Shown: positions 16,775 to 26,661, counted from the first letter of the stretch. The stretch: DNA of 64,000 bases from an uncultured Flavobacterium sp. (GCF_943913405.1 NZ_CALTYA010000001.1:261442-325441), one strand, 5' to 3'. The notes: generated from the letters alone by a model not told the origin. Made by a program: numbers and translations.

Positions 16775-17212
16775 ATGGACAAACATTACGATAACTTGAA
16801 ATTAAAAGGCTATAAAAGAGTTAAGCTTAAAATTTCAAAAACCAATCATCTAATAATCAAGGCAAAGATTAATGGAATTGATGGAAATTTTATTTTAGAC
16901 ACTGGTGCTTCAAGCAGTTGCGTGGACTTCAATGACATTCATCATTTTCAATTGACTGCGGAAGATTCACTTACCAAAGCAGCAGGCGCAGGCGCAGTTG
17001 GAATGGACACACAAATGTCTTCTGATAATTTATTACAATTAGGACGCTGGAAAACTGATGATTTTTCACTAGTTATTTTTGACTTGTCACACGTGAATTT
17101 AGCCCTAGAGCAGTATAAAGCAAAACGAGTGCACGGAATTATTGGCGCCGATATTTTAATAAAAGGGAAAGGAGTTATTGATTATGAAGAAGAATGTTTT
17201 TATCTGAAATAA
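16775..17212 (+). CDS. Retropepsin-like aspartic protease-family protein
   Basis: 145 residues. One aspartic-protease half: D42-T-G-A-S in FILDTGASSSCVDF, then a flap-like region and a second hydrophobic motif HGIIGADILIKGKGVIDYEE (about residues 120-140). This is the single-domain retropepsin/clan AA layout, active only as a dimer in known members. No signal peptide or membrane segment is clear, so it is probably cytosolic. The substrate is unknown. Terminator follows, shared with the convergent sucB. Confidence 0.75.
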   Translation: MDKHYDNLKLKGYKRVKLKISKTNHLIIKAKINGIDGNFILDTGASSSCVDFNDIHHFQLTAEDSLTKAAGAGAVGMDTQMSSDNLLQLGRWKTDDFSLVIFDLSHVNLALEQYKAKRVHGIIGADILIKGKGVIDYEEECFYLK

Positions 17213-17224
17213 CAAAAAGCATAA

Positions 17225-17253
17225 AAAAATCCCGTTCAATGAACGGGATTTTC
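17225..17253. terminator. Bidirectional terminator between the retropepsin-like gene and sucB
   Basis: Stem AAATCCCGTTCA with TGAACGGGATTT, flanked by A-run and T-run. It serves both convergent genes (17212 and 17274). Confidence 0.88.
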
Positions 17254-17273
17254 TATTTATAATAAACTTGAAA

Positions 17274-18512
17274 CTATAATTCCAAAGCTTTTTTAGGATT
17301 GTTATCCATCAATAATTCTGCTGGATTTTCTAATGCTTCTTTCACTGCAACCAAGAAACCAACTGACTCGCGCCCGTCGATGATTCTGTGATCGTAAGAC
17401 AAAGCTACATACATCATTGGGTGGATTTCGACTTTACCATTTACAGCGATTGGACGCTCGATAATATTGTGCATTCCCAAAATTCCAGATTGCGGAGGAT
17501 TGATGATTGGTGTAGAAAGCATGCTTCCGAAAACACCACCATTTGTGATTGTGAATGTTCCGCCAGTCATATCGTCAACCGTGATTTGTCCGTCGCGTGC
17601 TTTGATAGCTAATCTTTTGATTTCAGCTTCAATGCCACGGAAAGTCAAGTTTTCTGCATTTCTAACTACAGGAACCATCAAACCTTTTGGTCCAGAAACT
17701 GCGATTGAAACGTCAACGAAATCAAATGCTAATTTGTGATCTCCGTCCATCATTGAATTTACATCAGGAAACAATTGCAATGCTCTTGTTACCGCTTTTG
17801 TAAAGAAAGACATATATCCTAAGCTCACACCACCGTGTTTTGCTTTGAACGCGTCTTTATATTCATTACGAAGATTGTTAATTGGCGTCATGTTTACTTC
17901 GTTAAACGTAGTCAACATTGCAGTTTCGTTTTTAGCGGCAACTAAACGTTCAGCCACTTTTCTACGAAGCATTGACAATTTTGTTCTTTCTGAACCGCGG
18001 TTTCCACCTGTTGGAGTTCCCATTGACGGAACAGCGTTTACAGCGTCGTCTTTAGTGATTCTTCCACCTTTTCCAGTTCCTGAAACTGATGCCGAATCGA
18101 TATTTTTTTCGTCCAAAATTTTTCTTGCCGCTGGCGAAGGAGTTCCTGAAGCATACGATTTTTCAGCTGCTGGAGCTGGTTTTGCTTCTTCTTTTTTAGG
18201 CTCTTCTTTTTTAACCTCAGCTTTTGGAGCTTCTTCTTTCTTTTCTTCTTTTGCCGGAGCGTCACCTGAAGGTTTTCCGTCAGTATCAATATGGCAAACC
18301 ACTTGACCAACAGCCACAGCATCACCTTCTTCCGCTTTAAGCGTAATAATTCCGCTAGCTTCTGCAGGCAATTCTAAAGTTGCTTTGTCAGAATCTACTT
18401 CAGCAATCGCTTGATCTTTTTCTACGTAATCTCCGTCTTTTACTAACCAAGTTGCGATTTCAACTTCGGTGATTGATTCCCCTGGAGAAGGAACTTTCAT
18501 TTCTAAAATCAT
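17274..18512 (-). CDS. sucB: Dihydrolipoyllysine succinyltransferase, E2 of 2-oxoglutarate dehydrogenase
   Basis: 412 residues. Domains in order: lipoyl domain 1-78 with the lipoyl Lys43 in DSDKATLEL; Lys/Glu/Ala-rich hinge 80-120; peripheral-subunit-binding domain about 125-160 (SPAARKILDEKNID ... GKGGRITKDDAV); catalytic acyltransferase domain from about 185 with SYDHRIIDGRESVGFL near the C-terminus carrying the catalytic His/Asp. Transfers succinyl from E1-lipoate to CoA in the TCA cycle, cytosolic. Lies 77 bp downstream of sucA on the same strand, the usual E1-E2 pair. Confidence 0.95.
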   Translation of the reverse strand: MILEMKVPSPGESITEVEIATWLVKDGDYVEKDQAIAEVDSDKATLELPAEASGIITLKAEEGDAVAVGQVVCHIDTDGKPSGDAPAKEEKKEEAPKAEVKKEEPKKEEAKPAPAAEKSYASGTPSPAARKILDEKNIDSASVSGTGKGGRITKDDAVNAVPSMGTPTGGNRGSERTKLSMLRRKVAERLVAAKNETAMLTTFNEVNMTPINNLRNEYKDAFKAKHGGVSLGYMSFFTKAVTRALQLFPDVNSMMDGDHKLAFDFVDVSIAVSGPKGLMVPVVRNAENLTFRGIEAEIKRLAIKARDGQITVDDMTGGTFTITNGGVFGSMLSTPIINPPQSGILGMHNIIERPIAVNGKVEIHPMMYVALSYDHRIIDGRESVGFLVAVKEALENPAELLMDNNPKKALEL

Positions 18513-18589
18513 CTGTATATAATTTTATGGTGTGTTATTTTTTGTTTTCTTATTTCAAAATTACGGTTTTTAGCCTTGACAGAATCTAA

Positions 18590-21376
18590 TTAACTAAAAA
18601 GATTTTTGTCAAAAACCATTGCAATTGCTGCTGCGTGACGTTTTTTAGAACGCGCATAACTTCCTGCTGCTGGTGCGCTGTACGCTTTTAATGAAGCGAC
18701 TCTTAATTTTACCAAATCAAAATTCATCAACATATAACTGTAAGCTCCCATATTTTTAGGCTCTTCTTGTGCCCAAACATAATCGTCAGCATTTGGATAT
18801 TTCTCGATAATTGCTTTCAATTGTTCTACTGGCAATGGGAAAAGTTGCTCGATTCTCACGAATGCCACGTCTTTTCTTCCGTTTGCTTCTCTTTCTGCTA
18901 CTAAATCATAATAGAATTTACCAGTACAGAATACCAATGTTTTCACATCTTTTGCTTCCACATTTGGATCGTCTAAAACTTCTTGGAAGCTTCCGTTTGC
19001 GAATTCATCTACCGTAGAAACTACAGAAGGATGACGCAATAAACTCTTTGGTGTAAACACAATCAAAGGTTTTCTGAAAGTCGTTTTCATCTGTCTTCTC
19101 AGTAAGTGGAAGAAGTTTGCTGGTGTTGTACAATCAGCCACAAACATATTGTGGTTTGCACAAAGCTGTAAATATCTTTCCATTCTTGCGGAAGAGTGCT
19201 CTGCTCCTTGTCCTTCATAACCGTGAGGCAATAACATTACCAATCCGTTTTGATTGTTCCATTTGTCTTCTGCAGCAGAAATATATTGGTCTAACATAAT
19301 TTGGGCTCCGTTAGAGAAATCTCCAAATTGTGCTTCCCAGATTGTCAATGTTTTTGGGCTGGCCAAAGCATATCCGTAGTCAAAACCAACAACTCCATAT
19401 TCAGATAAAAGTGAATTGAAGATATTGAATTTTCCTTTTTGGTTGTTCAATTGTTGCAAAAGAATTACTTCTTCTTCAGAATCTTCCACTTTCACAACCG
19501 CGTGGCGGTGCGAGAATGTTCCTCTTTCTACGTCTTGACCTGAAATACGAACGTCATAACCTTCAGTCATTAATGAACCATAAGCCAATAATTCAGCCAT
19601 TGCCCAATCTAACTTATCGGTTTCAAAGAACATTGTCTTTCTGTCATTAATCAGCTTTTGAATTTTGCTGATAAACTTTTTATCGCTTGGCAATGTTGTA
19701 ATTGTTGTTGCGATATCAGTCAAAATATCTTTCGAGAAAGTCGTGTTTACTTTTTGAAGCATTTCTGTTTCATCAGCTTGAGTATATCCGCCCCATTCGT
19801 TTTGCATAAACGGAGTGATGATTGTCAAGTCTTTTTTACGAGAAGCTTCTAAATTTTCATCCAAAACACCTTTGTATTCTTTCTCTAATTTACCTACATA
19901 TTTATCGTCGATAACTCCGGCAGCAATTAATTTCGCTGCATACAAATCTCTTGGATTTTCATGCTTAGCAATCAGTTTGTATAATTTTGGCTGTGTAAAA
20001 CGTGGTTCATCACCTTCGTTATGGCCATATTTTCTGTATCCTAATAAGTCGATGAAAACATCGCTTCCGAATTGCATTCTGTAATCCAAAGCGAATAACA
20101 TTGCGTGAACAACAGCTTCAGCATCATCCGCATTTACGTGTAAAACCGGAGAATTTGTCACTTTTGCAACGTCTGTACAATACGTAGAAGAACGCGCATC
20201 TAAGTAATTCGTGGTAAATCCAACTTGGTTATTGATCACGATGTGGATTGTTCCTCCAGTTTTGTATCCATCCAAATGAGCCATTTGAACAATTTCATAA
20301 ACGATTCCTTGTCCGGCAATTGCCGCGTCACCGTGAAGTGCGATTGGCAATACTTTTGAAAAATCATCTGGGAAATGACGGTCTTGTTTCGCTCTTGCAA
20401 TTCCTTCAATTACAGCTCCAACAGTCTCTAAGTGAGAAGGATTTGGTGCTAAATTGATATTGATATTTTTTCCTGATTTTGTCTTTTTGTCAGCCGTTAA
20501 GCCCAAGTGGTATTTTACGTCACCATCAAAAAGCGCATCATCATCATAATCTTTTCCGTCAAATTCAGAGAAAATGTCTTGCGTGTTTTTTCCGAAGATA
20601 TTTGCCAAAACGTTCAAGCGGCCACGGTGAGCCATTCCCATTACAAATTGCTCCACTCCTTTTTCAGCTGCAGCTTCGATCAAAGCATCCAATGCGGGAA
20701 TCAAAGTTTCGCCTCCTTCAAGAGAGAAACGTTTTTGGCCTACATATTTTGTATGAAGAAAGTTCTCAAAAGAAACCGCTTCGTTCAATTTATTTAGGAT
20801 GTGTTTCTTTTCTTCCGCAGAAAATTTCGGCTGATTATCGTTGTAACCAATTTTGTCCTGAATCCATTGTCTTACCTCTGGATTTCTGATGTACATATAT
20901 TCAACACCAATATGCTCACGGTAGATTTTATCTAAGTGACCAAGGATTTCTTTCAGCGTACAAGGTGCAATTTTGATTGCTTTTGCAGCGTCAAAAACGG
21001 TATTCAAATCAGCATTTGAAAGTCCGAAATTTTCAAGATCCAAGTTGGGTGTAAAGATTCTTCGCTCACGAACCGGATTTGTTTTGGTAAACAAGTGTCC
21101 TTGTGCTCTGTAAGCTTCAATCAGCTTTAAGACATTAAATTCTTTTTGTAATTTCTCAGAAATTTGGCTTACGTCCACAGAATTTGAAGATGCGTAATTG
21201 GCCAATTGTTGTGCAGGTGCCTGATATTCCTCGTTATATGTTTCCATCCCGAAGTCAAAACCTTGGAAAAAACTTCTCCAACTTGGTTCTACGCTATCCG
21301 GATTTTCAAGATATTGATCGTATAATTGAGCAAAAAATTCAGTATGTGCCGCGTTTAAAAAGGAAAACCTATCCAT
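18590..21376 (-). CDS. sucA: 2-oxoglutarate dehydrogenase E1 component
   Basis: 928 residues. Starts MDRFSFLNAAHTEFFAQLYDQYLENPDSV, the conserved N-terminal segment of Odh E1. The middle has ThDP-binding segments (AIAGQGIVYEIVQMAHLDGY, about residues 350-370) and the C-terminal half has LLPHGYEGQGAEHSSARMERYLQL (about 705-728). It is homodimeric and decarboxylates 2-oxoglutarate, passing succinyl to lipoyl on SucB, its downstream neighbour. A TAnnTTTG promoter lies about 40 bases upstream. Full length and apparently intact. Confidence 0.96.
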   Translation of the reverse strand: MDRFSFLNAAHTEFFAQLYDQYLENPDSVEPSWRSFFQGFDFGMETYNEEYQAPAQQLANYASSNSVDVSQISEKLQKEFNVLKLIEAYRAQGHLFTKTNPVRERRIFTPNLDLENFGLSNADLNTVFDAAKAIKIAPCTLKEILGHLDKIYREHIGVEYMYIRNPEVRQWIQDKIGYNDNQPKFSAEEKKHILNKLNEAVSFENFLHTKYVGQKRFSLEGGETLIPALDALIEAAAEKGVEQFVMGMAHRGRLNVLANIFGKNTQDIFSEFDGKDYDDDALFDGDVKYHLGLTADKKTKSGKNININLAPNPSHLETVGAVIEGIARAKQDRHFPDDFSKVLPIALHGDAAIAGQGIVYEIVQMAHLDGYKTGGTIHIVINNQVGFTTNYLDARSSTYCTDVAKVTNSPVLHVNADDAEAVVHAMLFALDYRMQFGSDVFIDLLGYRKYGHNEGDEPRFTQPKLYKLIAKHENPRDLYAAKLIAAGVIDDKYVGKLEKEYKGVLDENLEASRKKDLTIITPFMQNEWGGYTQADETEMLQKVNTTFSKDILTDIATTITTLPSDKKFISKIQKLINDRKTMFFETDKLDWAMAELLAYGSLMTEGYDVRISGQDVERGTFSHRHAVVKVEDSEEEVILLQQLNNQKGKFNIFNSLLSEYGVVGFDYGYALASPKTLTIWEAQFGDFSNGAQIMLDQYISAAEDKWNNQNGLVMLLPHGYEGQGAEHSSARMERYLQLCANHNMFVADCTTPANFFHLLRRQMKTTFRKPLIVFTPKSLLRHPSVVSTVDEFANGSFQEVLDDPNVEAKDVKTLVFCTGKFYYDLVAEREANGRKDVAFVRIEQLFPLPVEQLKAIIEKYPNADDYVWAQEEPKNMGAYSYMLMNFDLVKLRVASLKAYSAPAAGSYARSKKRHAAAIAMVFDKNLFS

Positions 21377-21415
21377 AATATAATTGAATGTCCTAATATG
21401 TTAGAAATATTTTTG

Positions 21416-21423
21416 CAAAAGTA
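21416..21423 (-). promoter_or_regulatory. Bacteroidetes -7 promoter box for sucAB
   Basis: The minus strand reads TACTTTTG, exact for TAnnTTTG, 39 bases before the ATG at 21376. Confidence 0.55.
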
Positions 21424-21490
21424 CGACAATTAGAACAATCTAATAATTTTTTCATACTTTTATGTATTAAACTTAACTTAAATTTAGGGT

Positions 21491-22024
21491 ATGAAAGTAA
21501 GGATTTTAAACCATATCACAAAAATCGTTTTCGTAATGAGTTTATTTGTTTTTTCCGACAACGTAAAAGCGCAAGAAACAGAGTACACTGATTTTTGGAG
21601 CAGAGTTCATTTTGGAGGCGGTTTGGGAGTTGGTTTTGGTTCCAATTATACCAATATTTCTTTGGCTCCGAGTGCGATTTATGATTTTAACCGATATATT
21701 TCTGCCGGAATCGCTTTGCAGGGAAGTTATGTTCGCGATAAAAATTTCTATGAATCGTATATGTATGGACCAAGTTTGATCGTTCTTGGAAATCCAATTC
21801 CGCAAATTCAGCTTTCTGCCGAGTTGGAACAATTGCGTGTCAATGTAGATTATGACGATGATTTAGGTTTTCCAAATGATAATTTTTGGAATACCGCTTT
21901 GTTTTTAGGAGCCGGTTATCGAACTAATAATGTGACGATTGGAGTGCGATATAATGTATTGCATGACGATGACAAAAATGTTTACAGTGATGCTTTGATG
22001 CCTTTTGTGAGGGTTTATTTTTAA
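21491..22024 (+). CDS. Small outer-membrane beta-barrel protein
   Basis: 177 residues. Signal peptide MKVRILNHITKIVFVMSLFVFSDNVKAQ, then alternating hydrophobic/polar strands with many aromatics (HFGGGLGVGFGSNYTNISLAPSAIYDF) and a final strand ending VRVYF, a C-terminal aromatic as seen in barrels. Function unknown; it looks like the 8-strand opacity-type barrel group of Bacteroidetes. Divergent from sucA and its stop overlaps that of the convergent small gene by 4 bp. Confidence 0.7.
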   Translation: MKVRILNHITKIVFVMSLFVFSDNVKAQETEYTDFWSRVHFGGGLGVGFGSNYTNISLAPSAIYDFNRYISAGIALQGSYVRDKNFYESYMYGPSLIVLGNPIPQIQLSAELEQLRVNVDYDDDLGFPNDNFWNTALFLGAGYRTNNVTIGVRYNVLHDDDKNVYSDALMPFVRVYF

Positions 22025-22371
22025 AACTTATTTCGAAACCAAACCTTTTGCCATTCTCTTTTTAAAATCAAAAAAGCAACATCTTCAGATAAATTCACCA
22101 AATCAGAACCGTCTAACTTTTTGATTTCGTTTTCTGAAACATCAATAATATAAAGCAGGTTCAAATATTCAGCAAACTTAAATTGAATCAATCTGAAGAT
22201 TTTTTCGTGCAATTGGATTTTTAATTCTTCAGGGGAAGTACTTAATGGAAAATCAATCGGTTCATTGGCAGAATTAAAATCTTTGTTGATTTGTTCAATC
22301 AGTTTTAGATATAAATTTTCCTTTTCAGCTTCTGAAAGTAAATTGTCAGTATTTATGGGTGCTATAAACAT
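22021..22371 (-). CDS. Conserved hypothetical protein
   Basis: 116 residues, acidic and helical (MFIAPINTDNLLSEAEKENLYLKLIEQINKDF...). No signal peptide, no motif I recognise. It lies 65 bp downstream of the polyprenyl synthetase on the same strand, and may be co-transcribed with it. I do not assign a function. Confidence 0.55.
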   Translation of the reverse strand: MFIAPINTDNLLSEAEKENLYLKLIEQINKDFNSANEPIDFPLSTSPEELKIQLHEKIFRLIQFKFAEYLNLLYIIDVSENEIKKLDGSDLVNLSEDVAFLILKREWQKVWFRNKF

Positions 22372-22436
22372 TTAAAATTTTTGATTTAAGATTTTGGCGT
22401 CGAATTGATTTTTGAAATTGTTATTGCAATTGAATC

Positions 22437-23411
22437 TTAGACCTTTCTGCTCATTAAATTTTCTCCAAAGATTCTCAAGATTGCCTTTTTATCTTCGTCA
22501 ATTTTCATTTTATCTAAAGTTTCAAAAGCCTTTAAAGTATATTCTTTGATTGCAACTTGAGTAGCTTCTGAAGCTCCTGTTTCGTTGAAAATTTCTTTGA
22601 TTGAATTGATTTTCTCCGTGTTATCGCTTGGTTGAATTGAAAATAAATTCATCAATTGTTCCGCATTTTCTTTGGTAGAAAACTCCAAAGCTTTCAAATA
22701 CAAATACGTTTTTTTATTTTCAATAATATCACCGCCAACTTGTTTTCCGAAAGTTTCTGGATTTCCAAAAGCATCTAAATAATCGTCTTGCAACTGAAAA
22801 GCAATTCCGAGATTTAGTCCAAAATCATAAATCGCATTGCAATTTTCTTCATCAGTTTCTGCAATTATCGCTCCCATTTTCATCGCTGCGGCAACTAAAA
22901 CTGCTGTTTTGTATTCAATCATTTTTAAATATTCTGGAATCGTAACATCGTCACGATTTTCAAAATCAACATCCCATTGCTGGCCTTCGCAAACTTCAAG
23001 CGCGGTTTTGCTGAATAGTTTTGCAAGTGATTGAAAAATTCTCGGTTCGTATTTTTCGAAATATTGATACGCCAAAATCAGCATCGCATCGCCCGAAAGA
23101 ATTCCTGTATTTAAGTTCCATTTTTCGTGAACGGTTTCTTTTCCTCTTCGCAATGGCGCATCGTCCATAATATCATCGTGAACTAAAGAGAAATTATGAA
23201 AAACCTCAACTGCCAAAGCCGCCGGAAGTGCTTCCTTATAATCAGCATCAAAAATTTCCGCAGTCATCAGCGTCAAAATCGGACGGATTCTTTTTCCGCC
23301 TAAGGACAAAATATAATGAATCGGTTCGTAAAGACTTTTGGGTTCTCGAGAAATTTTCTGGCTTTCTAAGTAATTCAGGAAATTTTCTTGGTAGTCGCTG
23401 ATGGAATGCAT
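22437..23411 (-). CDS. Polyprenyl (isoprenyl) diphosphate synthase
   Basis: 324 residues. The two Asp-rich motifs are DDIMDDAPLRRG at 79-90 and DDYLD at 209-213. The first-Asp-rich region is preceded by the usual Lys/His region (GGKRIRP at 38-44). It condenses isopentenyl diphosphate onto allylic diphosphate in the cytosol. The chain-length-determining residues ahead of the first motif (FSLVHDD) do not settle the product length, which could be short-chain (farnesyl/geranylgeranyl) or longer for quinone side chains. Single gene, upstream region 23412-23592 shared with the TetR promoter. Confidence 0.92.
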   Translation of the reverse strand: MHSISDYQENFLNYLESQKISREPKSLYEPIHYILSLGGKRIRPILTLMTAEIFDADYKEALPAALAVEVFHNFSLVHDDIMDDAPLRRGKETVHEKWNLNTGILSGDAMLILAYQYFEKYEPRIFQSLAKLFSKTALEVCEGQQWDVDFENRDDVTIPEYLKMIEYKTAVLVAAAMKMGAIIAETDEENCNAIYDFGLNLGIAFQLQDDYLDAFGNPETFGKQVGGDIIENKKTYLYLKALEFSTKENAEQLMNLFSIQPSDNTEKINSIKEIFNETGASEATQVAIKEYTLKAFETLDKMKIDEDKKAILRIFGENLMSRKV

Positions 23412-23527
23412 AAAAATAATTTTGCGCTAATTTACAGTATTAGTCTTGTAAACCAAATATGATTTTGCCGATAATTCATACGAAAACGGTTTCTGTTAAA
23501 AAATCGTTAAAAATAAATTTGACATTT

Positions 23528-23555
23528 TTGTCTAACAAATTTGTACATACCTTTG
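23528..23555 (+). promoter_or_regulatory. Promoter of the TetR-efflux operon
   Basis: TTG at 23528-23530 and TACCTTTG at 23548-23555 (TAnnTTTG), 17 bases apart, end 37 bases before the ATG at 23593. The -33 end is embedded in GACATTTTTGTC (23521-23532), a short two-fold symmetric stretch that could be part of a TetR operator; that part is inference. Confidence 0.55.
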
Positions 23556-23592
23556 CCTTGACAAAATTGTTAAATACTTTAGTTAAACAAAA

Positions 23593-24189
23593 ATGGCAAC
23601 AACTAAAAAAGACGATGCAACAGAAGAGTTGATTAAAAACACCGCCAAAAGATTATTTTTTGGAGAAGGAAAATTTAATGCGACCACTCAAGAAATTGCT
23701 GATGCTGCGGGAGTGAACAGAACTTTAATCAATTATTATTTTAGATCTAGAGATAAATTATTCGAATTGGTATTCACAGACGCTCAAGAAAGAGAGCAGG
23801 AAAGGACAGAATCCATCATGTTTTCTGAGCTTCCTTTCAAGGCAAAAATTGCCGAGTTTATTGATGATTCGTTTGAAATCGCAAAAGAATATCCTTATAT
23901 GGAAATGTATCTGGTAACGCAATTTAACCAAGGTTGCTACTTTAAAGATGAAGAAGGAATGGACCGAATGCTGAAAAAATTCTACGAAGAATTTGAAGTG
24001 GCAATGGAAGACGGCTTGATCAGAAAAACAGACCCGATTCAATTTATCCTCAACATGGTTTCAATGACTTCTTTCCCGATCGCCATGCGTCCGCTTTTTC
24101 AAAAAACGATGCATTTGACAGATGAAGAATATGAAAAAATTCTTTCCGATCGAAAAGATATCATCATGGACACCTTATTTATCAAATAA
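23593..24189 (+). CDS. TetR-family transcriptional regulator
   Basis: 198 residues. N-terminal helix-turn-helix (TAKRLFFGEGKFNATTQEIADAAGVNRTLINYYFRSRDKLFELVF, about residues 17-60) typical of TetR proteins; C-terminal ligand-binding all-helical domain. It opens an operon with the TolC, adaptor and RND transporter genes, so it is likely the local repressor, released by a pump substrate. The ligand is unknown. Confidence 0.88.
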   Translation: MATTKKDDATEELIKNTAKRLFFGEGKFNATTQEIADAAGVNRTLINYYFRSRDKLFELVFTDAQEREQERTESIMFSELPFKAKIAEFIDDSFEIAKEYPYMEMYLVTQFNQGCYFKDEEGMDRMLKKFYEEFEVAMEDGLIRKTDPIQFILNMVSMTSFPIAMRPLFQKTMHLTDEEYEKILSDRKDIIMDTLFIK

Positions 24190-24221
24190 AATCAATCATA
24201 ATCAATTATAAATTTAAACAA

Positions 24222-25589
24222 ATGAAGACCATAAGTAGCTTAACAAAGCTTAAAGCAGTTGCTTTCATTTTTGTGGCATCCCTTTTCATTTCAGAAAATG
24301 TTCAGGCACAAGCCCAAACGCTGACTTTGAAAGATGCCATCAAATATGCCTTGGAAAACAAAGCAGATTCCAAAAAAGCGAAGCTTCAAGTAGAAAATAG
24401 TAATTATCAAATTCAGGAAGTTCGTTCGAGAGCGCTGCCACAAATTACGGCCAACGGAAATATGACTTACAATCCGATTTTGCAATTAAATGCCTTGCCG
24501 GGAGATATTTTTGGTGCTCCGGGAACAACCGTTTTGGCTCCGTTAGGACAAGAATGGACCGCAACAGGAGGAGTTTCATTAACGCAAGCCATTTTTGACC
24601 AAGCCGTTTTTACAGGATTAAAAGCAGCTAAAACAACTAGAGAATTCTACCAAATAAACCAACAATTAACTGAAGAACAAGTTATTGAAAGAGTGGCAAA
24701 CAACTATTACCAAGTGTTTGTTCAAAGAGAAAAATTAGCCGTTGTAGACAGCAATTATGTAAATACCTCAAAAGTAAGAGACATCATCAAAGGTCAGTTT
24801 GAAAACGGATTGGCAAAGAAAATTGATTTAGACCGTCTGACTGTGAATTTATACAATATCAATACGCAACGCCAGCAATTGATCAATGCAGTGCAATTAC
24901 AAGAAAATTCTTTGAAATTTTATATGGGAATGCCGATTGAAACGCCAATCTTAATTCCTGATACAGAATTTGAAGTGACGCCACAAATGCTTTCTGAAGC
25001 ACCAAATACAGCTACAAGAACTGAATATTTATTGTTAGAAAAACAAGAACAGCTTTTGACTTACCAGAAAAAAGCAATTATTGCCGAATATTACCCAACA
25101 CTTTCTTTATCTGGAAGTTACAACTATATCGGGCAAGGTCCTGAAATGCCATTAGGAGCAAAACCTGCTGACGGCGTTTATTGGTCGGATTATTCTTCTA
25201 TCGGATTGAACTTGAGAATTCCAATTTTCACAGGTTTTGGAACTAGAGCAAGAGTTCGCCAAGCTGATGTTGACATCCGCAAAAACAAGGAAGACATGAT
25301 TGACACGAAACTTTCCCTTGATTTGGCTTATGAAAATGCTAAAACGCAGATCAACAACAGCTTGATTACGATTAAAAATCAAGGCGAAAACGTGCAGTTG
25401 GCACAGGAAGTTTTAGACAATACAAAAAACAATTATTACAACGGATTGGCGCCATTGACCGATTTGTTAGATGCCGAAAACTCTCATGTTGAAGCGCAAA
25501 ACAATTATACTTCTGCACTTTTAGATTATAAATTGGCAGAAATCCAGTTAATCAAAGCAAAAGGAGAATTAAGAACACTTACAAACTAA
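24222..25589 (+). CDS. TolC-family outer-membrane efflux protein
   Basis: 455 residues. Signal peptide about 1-30 (VQAQ cleavage), then repeated long helices and two outer-membrane-efflux-protein repeats, with LKDAIKYALENKADSKKAKLQVENSNYQIQEV at the start and LTDLLDAENSHVEAQNNYTSALLDYKLAEIQLIKAKGEL near the C-terminus. It forms the trimeric exit duct. 32 bp after the TetR gene, 7 bp before the adaptor. Confidence 0.92.
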   Translation: MKTISSLTKLKAVAFIFVASLFISENVQAQAQTLTLKDAIKYALENKADSKKAKLQVENSNYQIQEVRSRALPQITANGNMTYNPILQLNALPGDIFGAPGTTVLAPLGQEWTATGGVSLTQAIFDQAVFTGLKAAKTTREFYQINQQLTEEQVIERVANNYYQVFVQREKLAVVDSNYVNTSKVRDIIKGQFENGLAKKIDLDRLTVNLYNINTQRQQLINAVQLQENSLKFYMGMPIETPILIPDTEFEVTPQMLSEAPNTATRTEYLLLEKQEQLLTYQKKAIIAEYYPTLSLSGSYNYIGQGPEMPLGAKPADGVYWSDYSSIGLNLRIPIFTGFGTRARVRQADVDIRKNKEDMIDTKLSLDLAYENAKTQINNSLITIKNQGENVQLAQEVLDNTKNNYYNGLAPLTDLLDAENSHVEAQNNYTSALLDYKLAEIQLIKAKGELRTLTN

Positions 25590-25596
25590 TCATACA

Positions 25597-26661
25597 ATGA
25601 AAAAACTACTTTATATAGTAATAGGAATCGCGGTCATCGGATTGATTGCTTTTATTTTAATGAACAACAAGAAAGAAAACGAAGAGAAAACAGCAATTGT
25701 TGCTGAAAAAAATGCTTCGGTTTCAGTAAAAATTGATACCGTAAAAACTCAGGAAGTTTCTTTAGATTTTGTTTCTAACGGAAACTTTGAACCAATTCAA
25801 GAATTAAAATTTTCTGCTGAAAAATCAGGAAAAGTGATTAAGGTTTTAGCTAAGGAAGGTGATTATGTAAAAGTAGGCCAAGTGCTTGCCATCGTAAGAA
25901 GCGATGTCGTGAATGTGGAAGCTTCAAATGCAAATGCGACTTACCAAAATGCAGTCACAGATTATAACCGATATGAAAATGCTTTTAAAACTGGCGGTGT
26001 TACAAAACAGCAATTAGATCAGGCAAGATTGGCAATGGTAAATGCTAAAACGCAATTGACGCAAGCAAATATCAATGTTGGCGATACAAGAATCAAAGCC
26101 CCAATCAGCGGTTTTATCAATAAAAAATATATCGAGCCAGGTTCTATTTTGGCAGGAATGCCGGCTACAGAATTGTTTGATATTGTAAATGTTTCTAAGT
26201 TGAAATTAAATGTTACGGTTAACGAAAGTCAAGTAGCAAGCTTGAAAGTCGGCGATGTTACTAAAATTAAAGCCAGTGTTTACCCAGACAAAGATTTCTC
26301 TGGAAAAATCACATTCATCGCTTCAAAAGCAGACGAAAGTTTGAATTTCCCTGTGGAAATTGAAATTGCAAATAATTCTTCAAACGATTTGAAAGCGGGT
26401 ATGTATGGAACTGCTGAATTTGCTTCAAAACAGCAAAAAAGCTCTCTTAAGATTGTTCCTAGAAATGCTTTCGTAGGAAGCGTGAGCAGCAACCAGATTT
26501 TCATCGTAGAAAACGGAACTGCAAAACTGAAAAAAGTAACTGCAGGAAGAATTATCGGCGACAAAGTGGAAATCTTAGAAGGATTATCTGACGGACAACA
26601 AGTTATTGTGACTGGACAAATCAATTTGCAGGACGGAAGCAAAGTGGAAATTATTAAATAA
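25597..26661 (+). CDS. RND efflux periplasmic adaptor (membrane-fusion protein)
   Basis: 354 residues. N-terminal membrane anchor (about residues 3-22), then a lipoyl/barrel-sandwich segment (GKVIKVLAKEGDYVKVGQVLAIV, about residues 84-107), a coiled-coil hairpin (NATYQNAVTDYNRYENAFKTGGVTKQQLDQARLAMVNAKTQL, about 114-155), and the beta-barrel and membrane-proximal domains toward the end. It bridges the inner-membrane pump and TolC partner. A curious 96-bp mirrored spacer separates it from the pump gene. Confidence 0.92.
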   Translation: MKKLLYIVIGIAVIGLIAFILMNNKKENEEKTAIVAEKNASVSVKIDTVKTQEVSLDFVSNGNFEPIQELKFSAEKSGKVIKVLAKEGDYVKVGQVLAIVRSDVVNVEASNANATYQNAVTDYNRYENAFKTGGVTKQQLDQARLAMVNAKTQLTQANINVGDTRIKAPISGFINKKYIEPGSILAGMPATELFDIVNVSKLKLNVTVNESQVASLKVGDVTKIKASVYPDKDFSGKITFIASKADESLNFPVEIEIANNSSNDLKAGMYGTAEFASKQQKSSLKIVPRNAFVGSVSSNQIFIVENGTAKLKKVTAGRIIGDKVEILEGLSDGQQVIVTGQINLQDGSKVEIIK

